In this document: positions 16,522 to 25,218 of the stretch, one piece after another
Position numbering within the stretch: position 1 is the first letter of the stretch
Layout: each line of letters starts with the position of its first letter
From: Couchioplanes caeruleus
Lineage (GTDB): Bacteria; Actinomycetota; Actinomycetes; Mycobacteriales; Micromonosporaceae
Direction: 5' to 3'
DNA length: 64,000 nucleotides
NCBI RefSeq assembly: GCF_023499255.1
Contig: NZ_CP092183.1
Coordinates: 4,212,501 to 4,276,500 of the forward strand
Translations under genes and position numbers: made by a program
Notes under the pieces: model-generated
Database searches by the model: none
What the model was told of the DNA's origin: nothing
Seen by the model: the letters and a program-made list of their open reading frames with translations, nothing else

Positions 16522-17447
16522 GGCCGGGCGAACAGGCGCCGCTGGGCCGCACCGAGCAGCGCAATCCGCGGACCGCGGCGATCGACCGCATCTCCAGCCT
16601 GGAGCTGCTGCGCGTCATCAACGACGAGGACCGTACGGTGCCCGGCGCGGTGACCGGCGTCCTGCCCGTGCTCGCCGCCGCCGTCGACCTCGCCGTCGAG
16701 GCGCTGTCGGGTGGCTGCCGGGTCCATTACGTCGGCTCGGGCACCTCCGGGCGGCTGGCCGTGCTCGACGCGGCGGAGCTGGGCCCCACGTTCGGGCTCG
16801 AGCCGGGACGGCTGGTCGCGCACCTCGCCGGGGGAGCGGCCGCGCTCACCGGCGCCTCCGCGGGCGCCGAGGACGACGAGGACGCGGGTGCGGCGGCGAT
16901 GGCCGGGGTGACCGCGGGGGACGTGGTGGTCGGGGTGGCGGCGAGCGGGCGGACGCCGTACGTGCGCGGCGCCCTGGCCTCGGCGCGGTCCCGGGGCGCG
17001 CACACGGTGCTCGTGTCGGCCGACCCCGCGGCGCCGCTCGCCCGGTACGCGGACCTGCACGTCGCGCCCGACACCGGCCCCGAGGTGGTGACCGGCTCCA
17101 CGAGGATGAAGGCGGGCACGGCGCAGAAGCTCGTGCTCAACGCGTTCTCCACCGCCGCGATGGTGCGGCTCGGGCGCACGTACTCGAACCTGATGACCGA
17201 CATGCTGCCCAGCAACGACAAGCTCCGCGACCGGCAGCTGCGGATCCTGGCCGACGCGACGGGCGCCGACCCGGTCCGGTGCCGCGGGGCGCTGCTCGAC
17301 GCCCAGGGCGATGCGCGGGTGGCGGTGGTGATGCTGCTCGGGCAGGCCGGTGCGGAAGGGGCCCGGTGCGCCCTCGAGGAGGCCCGGGGACACGTGCACG
17401 CCGCCCTGACCGCGCTGACCGGCGGCCCCGCCCCGGGCCTGAGCTGA
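16518..17447 (+). CDS. murQ: N-acetylmuramic acid 6-phosphate etherase
   Basis: MurQ cleaves the lactyl ether of MurNAc-6-phosphate to give GlcNAc-6-phosphate and D-lactate in peptidoglycan recycling. The 309-residue protein has the complete family signature: TEQRNPRT near the start, VGSGTSGRLAVLDAAELGPT with the catalytic Glu, and the SIS-domain stretch STRMKAGTAQKLVLNAFST, followed by NLMTDM. Translation starts at a GTG overlapping the murR stop. The D-lactate produced might have relevance to the lar genes elsewhere in the window, but no direct link is seen. Confidence 0.95.
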   Translation: MRPGEQAPLGRTEQRNPRTAAIDRISSLELLRVINDEDRTVPGAVTGVLPVLAAAVDLAVEALSGGCRVHYVGSGTSGRLAVLDAAELGPTFGLEPGRLVAHLAGGAAALTGASAGAEDDEDAGAAAMAGVTAGDVVVGVAASGRTPYVRGALASARSRGAHTVLVSADPAAPLARYADLHVAPDTGPEVVTGSTRMKAGTAQKLVLNAFSTAAMVRLGRTYSNLMTDMLPSNDKLRDRQLRILADATGADPVRCRGALLDAQGDARVAVVMLLGQAGAEGARCALEEARGHVHAALTALTGGPAPGLS

Positions 17448-17498
17448 AGGGCGGCCCCTCCCGGTGCCGGCGCCGGGAACGGCGGCTCGGCCCGGGGC

Positions 17499-18290
17499 TC
17501 AGCTGAAGGCGGCGGCGGCCTCGTCGCCGGTGAGCGCCCGCTCCCGGAACGTCGTGGTGCCCGCGGTCAGCAGCTCCCGGGCGGCGTCCCGCAGCGCGCC
17601 GTACGCCGCCCAGGCCAGCGCCCCGCCCGTCGACACCCGCCGCACGCCCAGCTCCGCCAGGTCCGCGACGCTCGGCGTACCGGCCACGGCGAGCACGTTC
17701 ACCGGGGCGGCCACCGACCGGACGAGGCGCCCGATGTCGGCCGGCGAGCGCAGGCCGGGCGCGTAGACCACGTCCGCCCCCGCCTCCCGGTACGCGGCCA
17801 GCCGCCGGATCGTGTCGTCGAGGTCGTCGTGCCCGTACAGGTGGTTCTCGGCGCGGGCGGTCAGCACGATGCCGTGCCGCCGGCAGGCCCGCGCGGCGGC
17901 GGCGACCCGTTCGGCAGCCACCTCGCCGGGCACCACCCGCTCGGCTGCCGGGTCGTAGTCCTCGATGGAGATGCCCGCCGCGCCGGCCACGGCCAGCAGG
18001 TCCACCGTCTCCGCGATGCCGGCCGGGGTGTCGGCGAAGCACCATTCCGCGTCGACGCTCACCGGCACGGCGACCGCCGAGGTGAGCCCGGCGACGTGCC
18101 GGACGAGCTCCTCCCGGGTGACCTGCTGGTCGAGCCGGCCCAGGCTCGCCGCGAGGCCCGACGAGGTGGTGGCCAGCGCGGCGAAGCCGAGGTGTTCGAG
18201 CAGCCGCGCCGAGCCGGCGTCCCACGGGTTCGGCATGACGAATGTGCCGGAGTCGTGCAGCGCGCGGAACCGGTCCTGGACGGAAGTCAT
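17499..18290 (-). CDS. Isocitrate lyase / PEP mutase superfamily enzyme
   Basis: A 263-residue TIM-barrel protein of the PEP mutase/isocitrate lyase superfamily. Landmarks are FVMPNPWDAGSARLLEHLGF, the metal site VSVDAEW, ISIEDYD, and TARAENHL. The long form's catalytic KKCGH motif is missing, so this is not isocitrate or methylisocitrate lyase. Relatives include oxaloacetate decarboxylases and PEP phosphonomutase-like enzymes; the substrate is unknown. It is monocistronic, divergent from the MerR gene and convergent with murQ. Confidence 0.8.
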   Translation of the reverse strand: MTSVQDRFRALHDSGTFVMPNPWDAGSARLLEHLGFAALATTSSGLAASLGRLDQQVTREELVRHVAGLTSAVAVPVSVDAEWCFADTPAGIAETVDLLAVAGAAGISIEDYDPAAERVVPGEVAAERVAAAARACRRHGIVLTARAENHLYGHDDLDDTIRRLAAYREAGADVVYAPGLRSPADIGRLVRSVAAPVNVLAVAGTPSVADLAELGVRRVSTGGALAWAAYGALRDAARELLTAGTTTFRERALTGDEAAAAFS

Positions 18291-18321
18291 GCGGCCATCC
18301 TGCCAAAGCCGCCGCCCGTGC

Positions 18322-18352
18322 TTGACTGTGACGTCACGTCACAGCCGAGACT
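18322..18352 (+). promoter_or_regulatory. MerR-type promoter with operator in the spacer
   Basis: A -35 element TTGACT (18322-18327) and a possible -10 GAGACT (18347-18352) are separated by 19 bases, the long spacer typical of MerR-regulated promoters. The spacer holds the palindrome CTGTGACG-TCA-CGTCACAG (18326-18344). The start codon GTG lies only six bases beyond the -10, so the mRNA may be leaderless. Confidence 0.65.
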
Positions 18353-18358
18353 GAACCC

Positions 18359-19180
18359 GTGCGCATCAAGGAGCTGGCGGAGCTGACCGGCTGCACCGTA
18401 CGGACGATCCGCTTCTATCACCAGATCGGGCTGCTGGCCGTGCCCGGCCGGCGCGACGGCGTGCGCGACTACGACCTGACGCATCTGGCCCGGCTGGCGC
18501 GGGTGCGCTGGCTGGCCGAGGCCGGCATCCCGCTCGCCACGGTCGCCACGATGCTCGGGGAGCAGCCCGGGCCCGGCCGTCGCGCGGAGGCCGCGGACGC
18601 GGAGGCGGTGCTCACCGACCTGCGGGCGGGCATCGCGGCGCTCGACGAGAAGCTCGAGGACCTGCGCGAGCAGCGGGACCGGATGGCGCGGCTGGCGGCG
18701 GCGGTGGAGCACGACGGCCGCCTCTGCCTGGTGCCGCCGGCCGTCGCGCGCTTCTACGAGGACATGGAGGCGCGCGCCGACGACGAGAAGGCGCGGCGCG
18801 TGATCCGCCGCGAACGCGACTTCATGGAGCTCGCGTACTACCGCGGCGACATCCCGGCCGAGTCCGTCGTGCTCTACGAGGGCCTCACCGAGGCCGGGCT
18901 GGCCGGCAGCCTCGAGTCGTTCCGCGCGATCGCCCACCGGTACGAGGGCGACGAGCCGCTCGACGACCGGGAGATCGAGCGGGCCGCCGCGGGCGTGGTC
19001 GAGCGCGTCACCCGCCAGCTCGGGCCGGACTTCCCCCGGGTGGCGGGGACGCTGGACCTCGACGTCGCCCGCCGCGCCGCGGACCTCTACCTGCGGCTGT
19101 CCGACCCGCGGCACCGCCGGCTCGACCGGGCCATCGCCGACGCGCTGCTGACCGCCATCGAGAAGGGCAGGACGCCGTGA
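18359..19180 (+). CDS. MerR-family regulator of the adjacent ABC exporter
   Basis: A 273-residue MerR-type activator/repressor. Residues 1-70 form the winged helix (IKELAELTGCTVRTIRFYHQIG), followed by a coiled dimer helix (about 85-120) and a ligand-binding C-terminus of about 150 residues (FYEDMEARADDEKARRVIRRE). Such C-terminal extensions bind drugs in TipAL/BmrR-type relatives, but the fold here is not one I can name. It overlaps the ABC ATPase gene by four bases, so it regulates its own operon, probably from the palindrome in the promoter spacer. Confidence 0.85.
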   Translation: MRIKELAELTGCTVRTIRFYHQIGLLAVPGRRDGVRDYDLTHLARLARVRWLAEAGIPLATVATMLGEQPGPGRRAEAADAEAVLTDLRAGIAALDEKLEDLREQRDRMARLAAAVEHDGRLCLVPPAVARFYEDMEARADDEKARRVIRRERDFMELAYYRGDIPAESVVLYEGLTEAGLAGSLESFRAIAHRYEGDEPLDDREIERAAAGVVERVTRQLGPDFPRVAGTLDLDVARRAADLYLRLSDPRHRRLDRAIADALLTAIEKGRTP

Positions 19181-20079
19181 CCACGGACGCCATCGAGGTG
19201 GACGGGCTGGTGAAGCGGTTCGGCGCGTTCGTGGCCGTGGACGGCCTGGACCTGCACGTCGCGCCCGGCACCGTGCACGGCTTCCTGGGCCCGAACGGCG
19301 CCGGCAAGTCGACCACGATCCGGGTGCTGCTCGGGCTGGGCCGGGCCGGCGGCGGCCGGGTCCGGGTGCTCGGCCTCGACCCGGCCACGCACGCCGCGCA
19401 GATCACGAGGCGCACCTCGTACGTGCCCGGGGAGGTCGCGCTCTGGCCCGACCTGACCGGCCAGGAGATGCTCGACGCGCTCGCCGGGCTGCGGGGCGCC
19501 CGCGACGCCGGGGCCGAGCGGCGCCTCACCGCCGAGTTCGCCCTCGACACCCGCCGGCGGGTCCGCACGTACTCGAAGGGCAACCGGCAGAAGGTCGCCC
19601 TGATCGCCGCCTTCGCCGCCCCGACCGACCTGCTCGTCCTCGACGAGCCGACCTCCGGGCTGGACCCGCTGATGGAGGAGGTGTTCCAGCGCTGCGTCCG
19701 GCAGGCCGCCGCGGGCGGCCGCACGGTCCTGCTGTCCAGCCACATCCTGGCCGAGGTCGAGAAGGTGTGCGACGAGGTCACCATCATCAAGGACGGCCGG
19801 CTGGTCGAGGCGGGACGCCTGGCCGGCCTGCGCCACCTCGCCGCCTCGACCGTCACCGCCCGGCCCGCGGCGGAGCTGGCCGGTCCGGTCGGTGAGCGCC
19901 TGCGCGACCTGGGACTCGACGTACGAACGGACGACGGCACGCTGAGCGTCAGCACGCCGCGCGCCCTCGTACCCGCCGTGCTGGGCGTGCTGGCCGCCGC
20001 CGGGGCCGACGACATCACCTGCGCCCCGGCCAGCCTGGAGGACCTGTTCCTGCGGCACTACGCGGCGGTGCCCCGATGA
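19177..20079 (+). CDS. ABC transporter ATPase (drug/antibiotic export type)
   Basis: A 300-residue nucleotide-binding subunit. Walker A is GPNGAGKST (about 44-52), the signature motif is the variant YSKGNRQKV, and Walker B is LLVLDEPTSGLDP. The order and the C-terminal regulatory segment fit DrrA-like exporters of antibiotics. It sits between its MerR regulator and permease with 4-base overlaps on both sides, so a single coupled operon is likely. Confidence 0.92.
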   Translation: MTTDAIEVDGLVKRFGAFVAVDGLDLHVAPGTVHGFLGPNGAGKSTTIRVLLGLGRAGGGRVRVLGLDPATHAAQITRRTSYVPGEVALWPDLTGQEMLDALAGLRGARDAGAERRLTAEFALDTRRRVRTYSKGNRQKVALIAAFAAPTDLLVLDEPTSGLDPLMEEVFQRCVRQAAAGGRTVLLSSHILAEVEKVCDEVTIIKDGRLVEAGRLAGLRHLAASTVTARPAAELAGPVGERLRDLGLDVRTDDGTLSVSTPRALVPAVLGVLAAAGADDITCAPASLEDLFLRHYAAVPR

Positions 20080-21659
20080 GCCTCACCCGCCTGCTGGTGC
20101 GCCGGATCCGGTGGACGCTCGGCGCGTGGCTGCTGCTGCTCGTGGGGATCTGCTTCGCGACCGTGCCGGCGTACCAGAACACTTACGCCACCGATCAGCA
20201 GCGTCGCGCCGCCGTGGAGCTCGCCCGCGCCGACCGCGCCTCGACCGTCCTGTACGGACAGCTCCCCGGACCCGGAACGCCCGCGCAGATGTACGCCTGG
20301 GAGGCCGGCGCGATCGTGACCATCCTCGTCGCCGTCATGGCAGTGCTGGTGACCGTCTCGCTGACCCGCGCACCCGAGGACGACGGCACGCTGGAACTGC
20401 TGCGCGGGTCCGGCGTACCGCAGCGGCGGCCGCTGCACAGCGCCATGGTCGTGCTGGCTGGTACCGCCGTCCTGCTCGGGCTCGGCTGCGGCGTGGCGGC
20501 CGGACTGCACACCGGGGGCGTCGAGGGCGTCACCTGGTCCGGTGCGGCGGCGTTCGGGACGACGATCGCCCTCACGTTCCTCGTCCTCGGCGCCGGCACC
20601 GCCGTGCTGGCCCAGGTCGCGGCGACGGCCGGGCACGCCCGGATGCTCGGGCTGGCGGCGGTCGGCGCGGCGTTCGCCGTACGGGCCGCAGCCGACGTCT
20701 CCGGGACGGCGGCGCTGAACCGGCTCAGCCCGCTGGGCCTGCGCGCGACGATCGGACCGTTCACGGCCGGGCACTGGGACGCCACCGTGCCGCCCGCGCT
20801 GGCGGTGATCCTGCTCGCCGCCCTGGCCGAGGTGCTGTCCCGCCGGCGCGAGTTCGGCGCCGGGTTCCTCCGGCGGCGCGCCACCGCGGACAGCCGGCTG
20901 CGCACACGTACGCCCGTGGGCCTGTCCGCGCGTCTCGGCCGGTCGTCACTGCTCGCCTGGACCGTGGCGGTCGCAGCCGTCGGGACCCTGTTCGCCTCGA
21001 TGGGCTCGGGAACCGTGGAGCAGAGCCGCGGCGGGGACCTCGGCGGGTTCCTCGGCTCCCAGCTCGGCACGGGCGACCCGGTGGCCGCGTACCTGGCGTA
21101 CAGCGACACCGTCGTCGGCATCGTCGTGTGCGCGTACGCGGTCCTGTCGGTGCTGGCGGCCCGCCGGTGGGAGGCGGCCGGGCTGACCGATCTGGTGCTC
21201 ACCACGGGCGTACGCCGCTGGGCGCCGCTCGCCGCGCAGGCCGCCGTCACGGCCGGCGGCTGCGCCGTGATCCTGGTCGCGACCGGTGTCCTCGGCGCCC
21301 TCGTCACCCCGGCGGTCATCGACGGGCAGGACGTCGGGACGCGGGCCTTCGCGTACGCGATCGGGCAGTGGCCGGCGGCCGTCGCGACCACCGGCTTCGT
21401 CGCGTTGCTCATCGGCCTCAGCCCGCGCCTGTCCGCGCTGGCGTGGCTACCGCTGACCGGCAGCGCCCTGCTCGCGCTGTTCGGCCCCCTGCTGGAGGTG
21501 CCGGAGCGGATCCAGGACCTGGGCTTCTTCCGCCACGTACCGGACGTCGCCGGCCCCGGCCCGGCCGCCGGCGCCCTGGCCGTCATGGTCGGACTGGGCG
21601 TCGCGCTGTCGCTGCTGGGCGCGGCGGCCACCACCCGCCGCGACGTCCGGCTCTCCTAG
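20076..21659 (+). CDS. ABC exporter permease, polyketide-antibiotic exporter family
   Basis: A 527-residue membrane protein with about twelve hydrophobic segments in two similar halves. This is the layout of the actinobacterial TnrB3-like polyketide exporter permeases, in which one gene encodes both membrane halves. The middle soluble stretch (SRRREFGAGFLRRR ... ARLGRSSLLAW) links the halves. It is coupled to the ATPase by ATGA. A drug or self-made antibiotic is the likely substrate, inferred from family and the MerR regulator. Confidence 0.8.
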   Translation: MSLTRLLVRRIRWTLGAWLLLLVGICFATVPAYQNTYATDQQRRAAVELARADRASTVLYGQLPGPGTPAQMYAWEAGAIVTILVAVMAVLVTVSLTRAPEDDGTLELLRGSGVPQRRPLHSAMVVLAGTAVLLGLGCGVAAGLHTGGVEGVTWSGAAAFGTTIALTFLVLGAGTAVLAQVAATAGHARMLGLAAVGAAFAVRAAADVSGTAALNRLSPLGLRATIGPFTAGHWDATVPPALAVILLAALAEVLSRRREFGAGFLRRRATADSRLRTRTPVGLSARLGRSSLLAWTVAVAAVGTLFASMGSGTVEQSRGGDLGGFLGSQLGTGDPVAAYLAYSDTVVGIVVCAYAVLSVLAARRWEAAGLTDLVLTTGVRRWAPLAAQAAVTAGGCAVILVATGVLGALVTPAVIDGQDVGTRAFAYAIGQWPAAVATTGFVALLIGLSPRLSALAWLPLTGSALLALFGPLLEVPERIQDLGFFRHVPDVAGPGPAAGALAVMVGLGVALSLLGAAATTRRDVRLS

Positions 21660-22696
21660 CCGGCCTGGGTCAGCACGTCGTTGAAGATCTTGTGGATGTC
21701 CGCCTTCTTCTCCGGCGGCGTGAACGCGCCGATGCCGACCTGCCACGTGTGCGTGCCGCCGGAGGCGGCCGGGAAGAAGTGGCTCATGTCGAGCGTGTAC
21801 CGGCCGTTGGCGTTGCGGGCCTGCTCGACGTAGGAGGTGCGCTCGTCGAACGTGCGGGCCTTGGCTCCCGGGTCGAACCACTCGGTGCTCAGCCGGCTGC
21901 GCTCCACGGCGCCGCACGGCGCCGGGCACGGCCGCAGCATGATCTGCACCTTCTGCCCGCTGCCCGGGTTGCCCTCGTCGATGCAGACCCAGGCCTTCGC
22001 CTGCGGCAGATCGACCCGCCCGGCGAGGCAACCCCAGGTCTTCGGGGTACGGAACGCGAACGGCCACCCCGTGAAGGCCATCGTGTACGTGGCGTCCGAG
22101 GCGGTGAAGCTCGGCCCGATCAGGGTCCGCGCCGGCACCTGGCGCAGCACGGGCTTACCGGCCCCCGGCGCCGCATCGGTGGGACCGGGGTCGAGGGTGC
22201 GCGGCAGCGTCGGCACCGGCCGTACGGCGGTGGGCCGTGCCACCGGCCGGTCGGGGCCGTCGCTGCCACCGACCACCGCGGCGATCCCGAACCCGCCGCA
22301 CACGCACAGCAGCAGGACCAACGGCACCACCATCAGCGCGATGGCCGCGGGCATGGCCCGGTGCTTCTGCGGCGCCGGCCCGATCGCGCCGTCGACGAAC
22401 CCGATAGCCGGCGCCCGGTACTCCAGCTCGACGACCTGGCCCGGGTGCACGGCCACGACCGTCTCGGCGGTGCCGACCCGCGGCGGTATCAGGTACGGCA
22501 CGTGCACGTGGACCTGGTACTGCCCCGGCGGCACCGGCACGACGGTGCGTCCCCAGCCGGCCGGGACCGGGCGCCCGTTGATCGCCAGGTACGGCTTGAA
22601 GAGGGCGAACATGAACGTCGCCCACCAGTACTTCGCGGTGACCGCGATGGCCGTCGTCCCGGGCTGCTGCCACGGCGCCTGCTGCTGGTCGTACAC
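21656..22696 (-). CDS. Hypothetical single-span membrane protein
   Basis: A 346-residue protein. The N-terminal 110 residues are a beta-rich cytosolic domain (AVTAKYWWATFMFALFKPYL, then PPGQYQVHVHVPYL). A single helix (about 115-140, AIALMVVPLVLLLCVCGGF) and a Pro/Thr-rich linker follow. The C-terminal 160 residues form an external domain with four Cys (WGCLAGR, WVCIDE, LRPCPAPCG). This N-terminal module recurs in actinobacterial envelope proteins, but the function is unknown. The GTG is preceded by AAAGGA. Its stop overlaps that of the exporter permease. Confidence 0.7.
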   Translation of the reverse strand: MYDQQQAPWQQPGTTAIAVTAKYWWATFMFALFKPYLAINGRPVPAGWGRTVVPVPPGQYQVHVHVPYLIPPRVGTAETVVAVHPGQVVELEYRAPAIGFVDGAIGPAPQKHRAMPAAIALMVVPLVLLLCVCGGFGIAAVVGGSDGPDRPVARPTAVRPVPTLPRTLDPGPTDAAPGAGKPVLRQVPARTLIGPSFTASDATYTMAFTGWPFAFRTPKTWGCLAGRVDLPQAKAWVCIDEGNPGSGQKVQIMLRPCPAPCGAVERSRLSTEWFDPGAKARTFDERTSYVEQARNANGRYTLDMSHFFPAASGGTHTWQVGIGAFTPPEKKADIHKIFNDVLTQAG

Positions 22697-22752
22697 GGTG
22701 ATCCTTTCCCCGAACGAACCCGCGGAGCATAGACCGCCCGGGTGAGCCGGGC

Positions 22753-23180
22753 TCAGAGCGGGTCGATCGTGATGCTGCCGTCCGTACGGCCGGCGGCCGG
22801 CCGCCGGCACCGGCATCGGCCCAGCTCGCGGCGCCGCCGAGGTCGCCCAGGTGCTGCCCGTGATGCGCCGCATCCCCGCGCGACAGCGTCGCGTCCCCCG
22901 CCCGGGAGCGCCCCTTCTCCGCCGGAAAGCGCCGCTCCCGCGCCGGGCAGGATCGCGACCGGGCCGAGGTAGCCGACCGGCAGCCGGTCGGTGCCCGCCG
23001 GCCGCACAGGGGTGCCGATCTCCGCGCCGGTGGTCAGGAGCGGATCGTCTCGTCGCCACCGGCGGTGAGGATCAGCCCGCGGCCGTCCGGCGTGGTGGCC
23101 GCCGCGATGCCGGACGGGGGAGCGGTGGGCCGTCGGGATGCGGACCGGGCCGCGCATCGGACCTCCAGGGGCTGCGGCCA
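22753..23180 (-). pseudogene. WD40-repeat gene remnant
   Basis: Fragments of WD40 repeats are visible in two frames: PSGIAAATTPDGRGLILTAG and GDETIRS in one, then TGAEIGTPV in another, where an intact repeat would read GDETIRSWD...TGAEIGTPL. Further 3' the sequence degenerates to Arg/Gly-rich text before a stop. At least one frameshift separates the pieces and no start is apparent, so this is a decayed end of a WD40 protein. The roughly 500 bases between 22697 and 23209 hold nothing else I recognise. Confidence 0.55.
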
Positions 23181-23209
23181 GCGAACGACAGCGGCCACCC
23201 CTGACAGGA

Positions 23210-23617
23210 TCAGGCGCGCGGACCCGGCATCCCGGTGGCGGGCCCGGCCGCGTCGTTCTCCGCCGCCCAGGCGCAGATGGCGGCGAGTGGTTCCTGCAGG
23301 GTCTTGCCGAGCGCGGTCAGCGCGTACTCGACGTGCTGCGGCGGCGTCTCCTTGAGCACCCGCCGCTGCACCAGCCCGTCGCGTTCCATGTCCCGCAGCG
23401 TCTCGGTCAGCACCTTCTGGGTGATCCCCGCGACCCGGCGGCGCAGCTCGGCGTGCCGTTGCGGGCCGGCGAGCAGCGCGTAGATGAGCAGCACCCGCCA
23501 CTTCGAGGCGAGCCGTTCCAGCGCCTGCCGCGTCGCGCAGCTCGCCTCGAGCACGTCGGGAATCACCAGCGACACGAACACCTCCACGGATCGGCGGGCC
23601 GTGGCCGGGTACGGCAC
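23210..23617 (-). CDS. HxlR-family transcriptional regulator
   Basis: A winged-helix regulator of about 125-135 residues. The core matches HxlR proteins: CATRQALERLASKWRVLLIY, LRRRVAGITQKVLTETLRDM, and ERDGLVQRRV. The exact start is uncertain: the GTG at 23587 (VEVFVSLVIPD) is a shorter alternative. It is divergent from the adjacent hydrolase gene, the usual sign that it controls that gene. HxlR members often respond to electrophiles or redox stress; the ligand here is unknown. Confidence 0.85.
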   Translation of the reverse strand: MPYPATARRSVEVFVSLVIPDVLEASCATRQALERLASKWRVLLIYALLAGPQRHAELRRRVAGITQKVLTETLRDMERDGLVQRRVLKETPPQHVEYALTALGKTLQEPLAAICAWAAENDAAGPATGMPGPRA

Positions 23618-23696
23618 CCGGAAGTGCCTTCTGTCCCCGGGCCGCCGCGCGCCCTAACGTCGTGCCCACGATAGTCACCGAACGAACGGGGCCGGC

Positions 23697-24563
23697 ATGT
23701 CCAGCGAACGCGTCACCTTCACCGCCGACGGCATCACGCTGATCGGCGACCTCGCGGTAGCCGCGGACGGGGCTCCGGCGATCGTCCTCACCGGGCCGTT
23801 CACCGGCGTCAAGGAGCAGGTCGTCGGCGTGTACGCCGCCCGGCTGCGGGACCGGGGCATCACGACGCTCGCCTTCGACCACCGCGGCTTCGGCGAGAGC
23901 GGCGGGCGGCGGGCGCACGAGGACAGCCAGGGCAAGCTCGCCGATCTGCGGGCGGCGGTGAGCCTGCTCGCCGGCCATCCGGCCGTCGACCCGGCGCGGG
24001 TGGGGATCGTGGGCGTCTGCCTCGGCGGCGGTTACGCGGTCCGGGCGGCAGCGGCCGATCCCCGGATCGGCGCGGTCGCCGGCATCGCGGGCGCGTACAA
24101 CAGCCCGGCCCGGTTCAGCGCGGCGGACCCCGGCGGCTACCGCGCGGCCCTCGCGTCGTTCATCGAGCGCTACGACGAGGAGCTGCCGGCGGTCGCCCCG
24201 GGCGGCGCGCCCGCGGCGATGGGCGGCGACGAACCGTACGCCTACTACGGCACCGAGCGCTCGGCGGCGGCGCACTGGGAGAACAGGGTCACGTACGGCT
24301 CGCTGCACTCCCTCATGACCTTCGACGCCCTGGGCGCGGCGCCGCTGCTCACCGCCACGCCGCTGCTCGTCGTCCACGGCCGTACGGACGCCTACTGCGC
24401 GCCGGAGCTCGCCGCCGCGGTGCACGCCGACGCGGCCGGTCCGAAGGAGATCCGCTGGCTCGACGCGAAGCAGCACATCGACCTCTACGACGTCGAGCCG
24501 TACGTCAGCCAGGCCGCGGACGCCGCCGCCGACTTCCTGCACCGCCACCTCGGCGCGGCCTGA
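23697..24563 (+). CDS. Alpha/beta hydrolase with Cys nucleophile (dienelactone hydrolase-like)
   Basis: A 288-residue alpha/beta hydrolase. The nucleophile elbow is GVCLGGG, with Cys instead of Ser, as in dienelactone hydrolases. FDHRGFGESGGR precedes it, and the acid and His are likely in VVHGRTDAYC and DAKQHIDLYD. It is divergent from an HxlR regulator across an 80-base gap, so that regulator probably controls it. The substrate is unknown. Confidence 0.8.
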   Translation: MSSERVTFTADGITLIGDLAVAADGAPAIVLTGPFTGVKEQVVGVYAARLRDRGITTLAFDHRGFGESGGRRAHEDSQGKLADLRAAVSLLAGHPAVDPARVGIVGVCLGGGYAVRAAAADPRIGAVAGIAGAYNSPARFSAADPGGYRAALASFIERYDEELPAVAPGGAPAAMGGDEPYAYYGTERSAAAHWENRVTYGSLHSLMTFDALGAAPLLTATPLLVVHGRTDAYCAPELAAAVHADAAGPKEIRWLDAKQHIDLYDVEPYVSQAADAAADFLHRHLGAA

Positions 24564-24567
24564 GCAC

Positions 24568-25218
24568 CTACGAGCCGAGGTAGCGCAGGACCGCGAGCAC
24601 GCGACGGTTGCCGCTTTCGCCCGGCGGCAGCCCGAGCTTGTCGAAGATGCTCGCCACGTGCTTCTCCACCGTGCCGCCGGTCACCACGAGCGCCTCGGCG
24701 ATGCCGGCGTTCGACCGCCCCTCTGCCATCAGCGTGAGCACGTGCCGCTCGCGCGCGGTGAGCGCGGCCAGGCCGTCGGCGCGGCGTCCGGCGCGCAGAA
24801 GCCGGCCGACGACCTCGGGGTCGAGGGCCGTGCCGCCCGCGGCGATCCGCTGCAGCGCGTCGAGGAACTCGGCCACGTCGGCGACCCGCTCCTTCAGCAG
24901 GTAGCCGGCGCCCGCCGCGTTGCCCTCCAGCAGCCGGGCCGTGTACCTGGTCTCGATGTACTGCGACAGCATCAGCACACCGGTGCCCGGGTAGCGGCGG
25001 CGGATCTCCAGCGCCGCGCGCAGCCCCTCGTCGGTGTGCGTCGGCGGCATCCGGATGTCGGCCACCACGACGTCGGGGCGGTGCCCGGCCACCGCCGCCA
25101 GCAGGGTGCCGGCGTCGCCCACCGCGGCGCACACCCGGTGGCCGTGGTCCTCGATCAGCCGGGTGAGCCCCGCGCGGAACAGCGCCGCGTCCTCGGCGAT
25201 CACCACCCGGACCGTCAT
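24568..25218 (-). CDS. NarL/LuxR-type response regulator
   Basis: A 216-residue response regulator. The receiver domain (1-120) has the acidic pair (IAEDAALFRAG), the phosphoacceptor Asp in VVVADIRMPP, and Lys in YLLKERV. The C-terminal LuxR helix-turn-helix (about 150-216) reads LTARERHVLTLMAEGRSNAG ... TVEKHVASIF. Its ATG overlaps the stop of the histidine kinase (4-base overlap), giving a cognate pair. The likely target is the ABC exporter operon of which these are the last genes. Confidence 0.92.
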   Translation of the reverse strand: MTVRVVIAEDAALFRAGLTRLIEDHGHRVCAAVGDAGTLLAAVAGHRPDVVVADIRMPPTHTDEGLRAALEIRRRYPGTGVLMLSQYIETRYTARLLEGNAAGAGYLLKERVADVAEFLDALQRIAAGGTALDPEVVGRLLRAGRRADGLAALTARERHVLTLMAEGRSNAGIAEALVVTGGTVEKHVASIFDKLGLPPGESGNRRVLAVLRYLGS

